This document shows positions 6,501 through 9,953 of a DNA stretch of 9,953 nucleotides, piece by piece. This DNA is from an uncultured Clostridia bacterium (GTDB lineage Bacteria; Bacillota; Clostridia; Oscillospirales; Acutalibacteraceae): NCBI GenBank assembly GCA_946626015.1, contig CAMOTT010000065.1, positions 1 to 9,953 of the forward strand. The letters are read 5' to 3'. Made by a program: the position numbers and the translations under genes. The notes under the pieces were generated by a model. The model did not search any database. It had not been told where the DNA came from and saw only the letters and a program-made list of their open reading frames with translations. The stretch's first letter is position 1; every line of letters starts with the position of its first letter.

Positions 6501-6562
6501 CGTGTGAAAGATGGGGTATTCGTGTACGAGATGGGTGTCATCGTGTGCAAGATACCCCTGAT
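6501..6562 (+). repeat. Three tandem 20-21 bp repeats
   Basis: Units begin with CGTGTG at 6501, CGTGTA at 6521 and CGTGTG at 6542, each followed by AAGATGGGG-like, GAGATGGGT-like or AAGATACCC text. A looser pair of GTACAC motifs follows at 6575 and 6592. Confidence 0.6.
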
Positions 6563-6663
6563 TTTTGTTAAAATGTACACATAAAAATTTGGTACACTTC
6601 ATATAAATAGATTTCCGGCAAAGCGCCGTTCTTAAAGCTGTCCGAAAGAAGGAGTTAAAAACG

Positions 6664-8307
6664 TCAGGCTTTAAGATCTATGCTCCTCACCTTATCTCTG
6701 AGTTTCAATACATATGAGGGTGAGACAGACAATTCGTCAATACCCATTCTCAGAAATGTCTCAGTCAGGGTAAGATCCGCGGCAAGTTCTCCGCAAATGC
6801 CTATCCACGCCCCATTCTTGTGGGCGTTCACCGCTGACATCTCTATCAGCCTGAGGATAGCCTCATGGTGGGTGTCGCAAAAGCTCTCAATTTTGGAATT
6901 CTGCCTGTCGCAGGCCAAAGTGTACTGGGTCAGGTCATTGGTGCCAACGCTGAAAAAGTCCACCATTGGGGCAAGTCTGTCGCTGATTACAGCCGCCGCC
7001 GGGGTCTCGATCATAATACCCATCTCGGTGTCCTCGTTATAGGCTATACCCTCCTCTTTAAGGGAAGCCTTCACTTCATCGCAGATGGCGAAGATTTTTT
7101 TCAGCTCGGACACGGAGGTTATCATTGGGAACATAATGCCCAGATTTCCGTAAACGGAGGCCCTGAACAAGGCTCTCAGCTGAGTTTTGAAGATCTCCGG
7201 TCTGGTCAGGCAAATTCTTATGGCCCTGAGACCCATAGCGGGATTTTCTTCCTTATCCAGCTTGAAATAATCCGCCTGCTTATCAGCGCCGATATCCAGA
7301 GTGCGGATGATGACCTTTTTGTTCACCATGCTTTCCAGCACCTTTTTATAGGCGTCGAACTGCTGCTCCTCCGTCGGATAGTCGTCATTTTCAAGATACA
7401 GGAACTCACTGCGGAAAAGGCCAATGCCTCCGGCATCGTTGGCAAGTACAGCTCCGATATTATCCAGTCCGCCGATATTGGCGTATATCTTTACAGAGGT
7501 ACCGTCAACAGTAATGTTTTCCTTGCCCTTGAGCTCAAGGAGAAGCTGTTTCTTTTCAAGATCCCCGGCAAGTTTTTTCTTCATTTCTGCAAGGGTCTCC
7601 GGGTCGGGATCAAGTATGACCTCTCCCTTATAGCCGTCCACACAGGCCAGAACTCCGTTGCGCACTTCAGCGGCAAAGTCCTCACCTACTCCGATAACGG
7701 CGGGGATATTCATGTTCCTTGCCAGAATAGCCGTGTGTGAATTGGATGAACCATAAGCGGTAACAAAGGCCAGCACCTTTTCCTTGTCCAGCGAAACAGT
7801 CTCGCTGGGAGCTAGGTCATCAGCGAAAATTATCACCTTTTCGTCTGGGAAGCCCTCGTCTATATTTTCGTCTGAAAGACAGGCGATTATGCGATTTGAG
7901 ATATCTCTCACGTCCGTCGCCCTTGCCTGCATATAGGCGTCGTCCATTGAGGCGAACATATGAGCGAAATTTTCCGCTGTTTCGTTTACTGCGTATTCCG
8001 CGTTCACGCTCTGACCGCGGATGATGTTCTCTATGGACTCGTTATAATCCTCGTCCTCTATCATCATCATGTGTATCTCAAAGATCTGGGCGTTGGTCTC
8101 CCCCACCTCTTTAAGAGCCTTTTCATAAATCGCCTGAAGCTGTTCCACCGCCTTTTCCTTGGCGGCGGAGACTCTTTCAAGCTCCGCCTCCGGGTCACTT
8201 ATCTGCTTTTGAGCCACATCGTTGTCCGCTCTTTTGAATATTGATATTTTACCTATGGCATAGGCGCCGTAAACACCCTTGCCCTCAAATTTCATCATAC
8301 CGGACAC
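6664..8307 (-). CDS. ptsI: PTS Enzyme I (phosphoenolpyruvate-protein phosphotransferase)
   Basis: A 547-residue cytoplasmic Enzyme I that takes phosphate from phosphoenolpyruvate and passes it to HPr. The N-terminal part (about 1-145) includes the helical HPr-binding region. The phosphohistidine domain carries His191 in GSSNSHTAILAR. The C-terminal PEP-binding barrel shows RTLDIGADKQADY, NPAMGLRAIR, GIMIETPAA, FSVGTNDLTQYTLACDR and the active-site Cys505 in GICGELA. Length and motifs are those of an intact enzyme. I chose GTG 8307 because AAAGGAG sits 8 bp before it; the two ATGs at codons 4-5 are too far from that site. It follows ptsH by 19 bp in an operon. No strong terminator lies directly after the stop. 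Confidence 0.97.
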   Translation of the reverse strand: MSGMMKFEGKGVYGAYAIGKISIFKRADNDVAQKQISDPEAELERVSAAKEKAVEQLQAIYEKALKEVGETNAQIFEIHMMMIEDEDYNESIENIIRGQSVNAEYAVNETAENFAHMFASMDDAYMQARATDVRDISNRIIACLSDENIDEGFPDEKVIIFADDLAPSETVSLDKEKVLAFVTAYGSSNSHTAILARNMNIPAVIGVGEDFAAEVRNGVLACVDGYKGEVILDPDPETLAEMKKKLAGDLEKKQLLLELKGKENITVDGTSVKIYANIGGLDNIGAVLANDAGGIGLFRSEFLYLENDDYPTEEQQFDAYKKVLESMVNKKVIIRTLDIGADKQADYFKLDKEENPAMGLRAIRICLTRPEIFKTQLRALFRASVYGNLGIMFPMITSVSELKKIFAICDEVKASLKEEGIAYNEDTEMGIMIETPAAAVISDRLAPMVDFFSVGTNDLTQYTLACDRQNSKIESFCDTHHEAILRLIEMSAVNAHKNGAWIGICGELAADLTLTETFLRMGIDELSVSPSYVLKLRDKVRSIDLKA

Positions 8308-8326
8308 AGCGCCATCTCCTTTCGCA

Positions 8327-8584
8327 TCAAAGATTTGCAGTAAGGAATTCCTCTATTGCCTTTGCCGCGGCCTCTTCGGTCTCACCCTCTACGGTAACTG
8401 TGATGGTGTCGCCGCATTTTATGCCCATACCCATGAGCATCATGAGTTTTGTGGCGTTCACGCTTTTGCCGTCCTTTTCGATGGTGACTGTGCTGCCGCA
8501 CTCTTTGGCCACCTTTGCCAGCTGACCCGCGGGTCTTGCGTGTATGCCTACCGCGTCCTTGATGGTGTAATTGAACTGTTTCAT
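8327..8584 (-). CDS. ptsH: PTS phosphocarrier protein HPr
   Basis: An 85-residue HPr carrying phosphate from Enzyme I to sugar-specific IIA domains. GIHARPAG places the catalytic His15 and Arg17 correctly. The regulatory-site block reads SVNATKLMMLMGMG. Without gaps against the Bacillus protein, position 46 is Lys rather than Ser, with Thr45 next to it. HPr kinase normally phosphorylates Ser46 to build the CcpA co-repressor, so the usual catabolite-repression switch looks absent or altered. The start has GAAAGGA about 8 bp upstream. It is 71 bp after the GH32 gene on the same strand, with no terminator or clear promoter between, so co-transcription with GH32 is likely. Confidence 0.95.
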   Translation of the reverse strand: MKQFNYTIKDAVGIHARPAGQLAKVAKECGSTVTIEKDGKSVNATKLMMLMGMGIKCGDTITVTVEGETEEAAAKAIEEFLTANL

Positions 8585-8655
8585 AAAATCTGTCCTTTCA
8601 ATATTTATTCTGATTTTTATTCGTTGACGGATGATAGGAGTTTTGCCGATTTCTT

Positions 8656-9953
8656 TTAATCGACAAAATTGATATCCATGGGTTTCAATTTATATACCGT
8701 GACGTTGACCTGACCTTCACAGCGGAAGCTTATACTCTCCGAGCCCGGATAAAACCTGGTGCTCATCACCTGTTCGCCGCCGTTGAGGTAAATCTCAAGG
8801 CTCGATTTGTCACAAAGAATCCGTATCTCCCGCAAATCCTGAATAATAGTCTTTCTGACATCCCTGCCGAAGGCAATTGAGTCATCCGTGAATTTAAGGG
8901 AAAATACATTTTTATCATAAGTTAGATAAAGCTTTTCGTCAAGCACAATTTTAAAGCTGTCCTGAACCCCGATCAGAATATCCGAAGGCAGCAGGATCTC
9001 AAAGGGAGCGTCCTTATCGGGATGGGTCTCATCCTCCCTGAGCTTTTCAAGCTCTCTCACCGGGTTCTGCAAAAGGCTGCCGTCCCCGTCAGCCGTGATC
9101 TCTCTGGGCACCGTAAGGCAGTGCTGCCAGCCCAGGTCAGTCGTTGGGTTTGTGTATGGTATGTCCCCGATTCCCATCCAGCCGATCATTATCAGTCTGC
9201 CGTCCGGGGCGATAAAGGTCTGGGGAGCATACCAGTCAAAGCCCTTGTCCCATTCCCGATAATCCGTGGGAACGCCATCCGTCAGCCTGAAATAGCCGGA
9301 TGAGTAGACATTCTGAAACCCGTACTCACCGTGGGGTACGCCCTGGGGTGACAGGCTCAGATACTCACGCCCGTCAACATTCAGCAGATCGGGACACTCC
9401 CACATATAGCCGAAGTCCGGGATATATATCCGCCGGTCATAGCTCCAGTTTATAAGGTCATCGGAGCTGAATATCAGCGCGCAGCCCTCATCCTCAAGGG
9501 TGCGGGCGCCCTGGATCATGTACCACTTGCCATCCTGACGCCAAAGTTTTGGATCCCTCACATGGCAGGAGCAAAACGCGGGATAATCCTTGTTCCTCAT
9601 CACCACGGTCTTTTCGCTCATATTGTGTCCGTCCCGGGTGGTGACGAATATGGTATTGGCCTGCCTGCCCGCTTTGATATAATCAAAATCTCCGGGTTCC
9701 TTAACGTTGCCGGTATAGAAAAGATAGAGCAGGTCTCCGTCCTGTATGGCGCTGCCGGAATAAACTCCGGTAGCGTCGTCAGGTGAATCCGGGTACAGTA
9801 CCGTGCCGGTAAAACGCCAGGAAAGCAGATCCGGGCTCTCATAATGCCCCCAGCACTTTTTACCCTTTCCCTGCGCCGAATCCGGGGCATACTGGACGGC
9901 GGCCTTGTAATCCGCGTCGGCCAGGATGGAGGTCAGCTGCAGCCGGTGGCAGG
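8656..9953 (-). CDS. GH32 beta-fructosidase (sucrose/sucrose-6-phosphate or fructan hydrolase), 5' end beyond the window
   Basis: The frame stays open to the right edge (first full codon at 9951), giving 431 residues. The ATG at 9621 lies inside the catalytic domain and is not the start. GH32 enzymes cleave beta-fructofuranosides such as sucrose, sucrose 6-phosphate or fructans. Visible motifs in window numbering: QYAPDS and CWGHY near the N-terminus, GVYSGSA, the transition-state Asp in VRDPK (about residue 133), and the acid/base Glu in WECPDL (about 185). The C-terminal part from about 315 on is the beta-sandwich module. There is no signal peptide in view. Linkage to ptsHI favours a cytoplasmic sucrose-6-phosphate hydrolase, but the substrate cannot be fixed. 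The NDPNG nucleophile motif, expected about 17 residues before QYAP, is not visible. Confidence 0.9.
   Translation of the reverse strand, partial: CHRLQLTSILADADYKAAVQYAPDSAQGKGKKCWGHYESPDLLSWRFTGTVLYPDSPDDATGVYSGSAIQDGDLLYLFYTGNVKEPGDFDYIKAGRQANTIFVTTRDGHNMSEKTVVMRNKDYPAFCSCHVRDPKLWRQDGKWYMIQGARTLEDEGCALIFSSDDLINWSYDRRIYIPDFGYMWECPDLLNVDGREYLSLSPQGVPHGEYGFQNVYSSGYFRLTDGVPTDYREWDKGFDWYAPQTFIAPDGRLIMIGWMGIGDIPYTNPTTDLGWQHCLTVPREITADGDGSLLQNPVRELEKLREDETHPDKDAPFEILLPSDILIGVQDSFKIVLDEKLYLTYDKNVFSLKFTDDSIAFGRDVRKTIIQDLREIRILCDKSSLEIYLNGGEQVMSTRFYPGSESISFRCEGQVNVTVYKLKPMDINFVD

Larger units (their letters stand above)
6060..6562. mobile_element. Possible non-coding mobile-element relic or MITE-like unit
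   Basis: About 500 bp without a credible gene, bounded by GGGGT/CCCCA short repeats. On the left, TGAACCCC occurs at 6079 and 6098 and TGCACCCC at 6116. On the right are three 20-21 bp tandem units (6501-6562) starting CGTGT and containing AGATGGG or a variant. The two ends resemble each other in inverted orientation: ACGATGGGGTTCA on the left minus strand against ACGAGATGGGTGTCA on the right plus strand. Multiple transposase-binding repeats at each end are known for IS21-type elements, but the assignment is speculative and no target duplication was identified. Confidence 0.3.

Noticed and set aside
6501..6562. Possible CRISPR array
   Set aside because: Units are only 20-21 bp, directly adjacent with no spacers, and imperfect; there are no cas genes.
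6064..6602. Several short open frames on both strands in the gap
   Set aside because: They run through hairpins and short repeats and resemble no protein family.
6865..7740. 291-codon plus-strand open frame
   Set aside because: It lies wholly antisense to ptsI, whose motifs are complete; it has no ribosome site and no domain pattern.
9618..9890. 90-codon minus-strand frame near the right edge
   Set aside because: Out of frame with the GH32 gene, whose frame is open across this whole stretch with matching family motifs.

Overview
The window looks like chromosomal DNA from a gut-type anaerobic Firmicute, most likely a clostridium of the Ruminococcaceae/Oscillospiraceae kind. This is inferred from AGGAG-type ribosome sites, the style of the ptsHI and GH32 proteins, a SHOCT-like/serine recombinase pair and a DUF4353-type lipoprotein. 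Species cannot be named from the sequence alone.

Left block (1-1250), mobile-element wreckage: a small SHOCT-like protein running in from the left edge is followed by the first ~35 codons of a large serine recombinase. The recombinase is cut off and joined at about 353-366 to the C-terminal half of an IS1182-type transposase. Both enzymes are dead.

Centre block (1250-5880), a two-component signalling island: an OmpR-family response regulator (4062-4763) and a membrane histidine kinase (2704-4065) are translationally coupled on the minus strand. Downstream on the same strand is a DUF4353/Cthe_2159-type beta-helix lipoprotein (1321-2600) broken by what looks like a 2-bp AG duplication. Divergent from the regulator is a secreted protein with two nearly identical PepSY-like domains (4987-5814). 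A nearly identical 24-bp direct-repeat operator (TTTCGTA-type heptamers, 11-bp period) lies upstream of both the lipoprotein gene and the PepSY gene, 50 and 51 bp before their -10 boxes. It is probably the regulator's binding site and defines a compact local regulon. I consider this the best find in the window.

Gap (5815-6663): about 850 bp with no credible gene but much structure. It holds the PepSY terminator, a good promoter followed ~230 bp later by a strong terminator (possible small RNA), GGGGT/CCCCA-rich short repeats at both ends, a long inverted repeat with an extra direct copy, and another hairpin. It may be a non-coding mobile-element relic.

Right block (6664-9953), sugar uptake and breakdown on the minus strand: a GH32 beta-fructosidase entering from the right edge, then ptsH (HPr) and ptsI (Enzyme I). 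The order suggests a sucrose/fructan phosphotransferase locus. The HPr has the catalytic His15 but Lys where the regulatory Ser46 should be. The GH32 N-terminal region visible at the edge lacks the NDPNG nucleophile block where it is expected.
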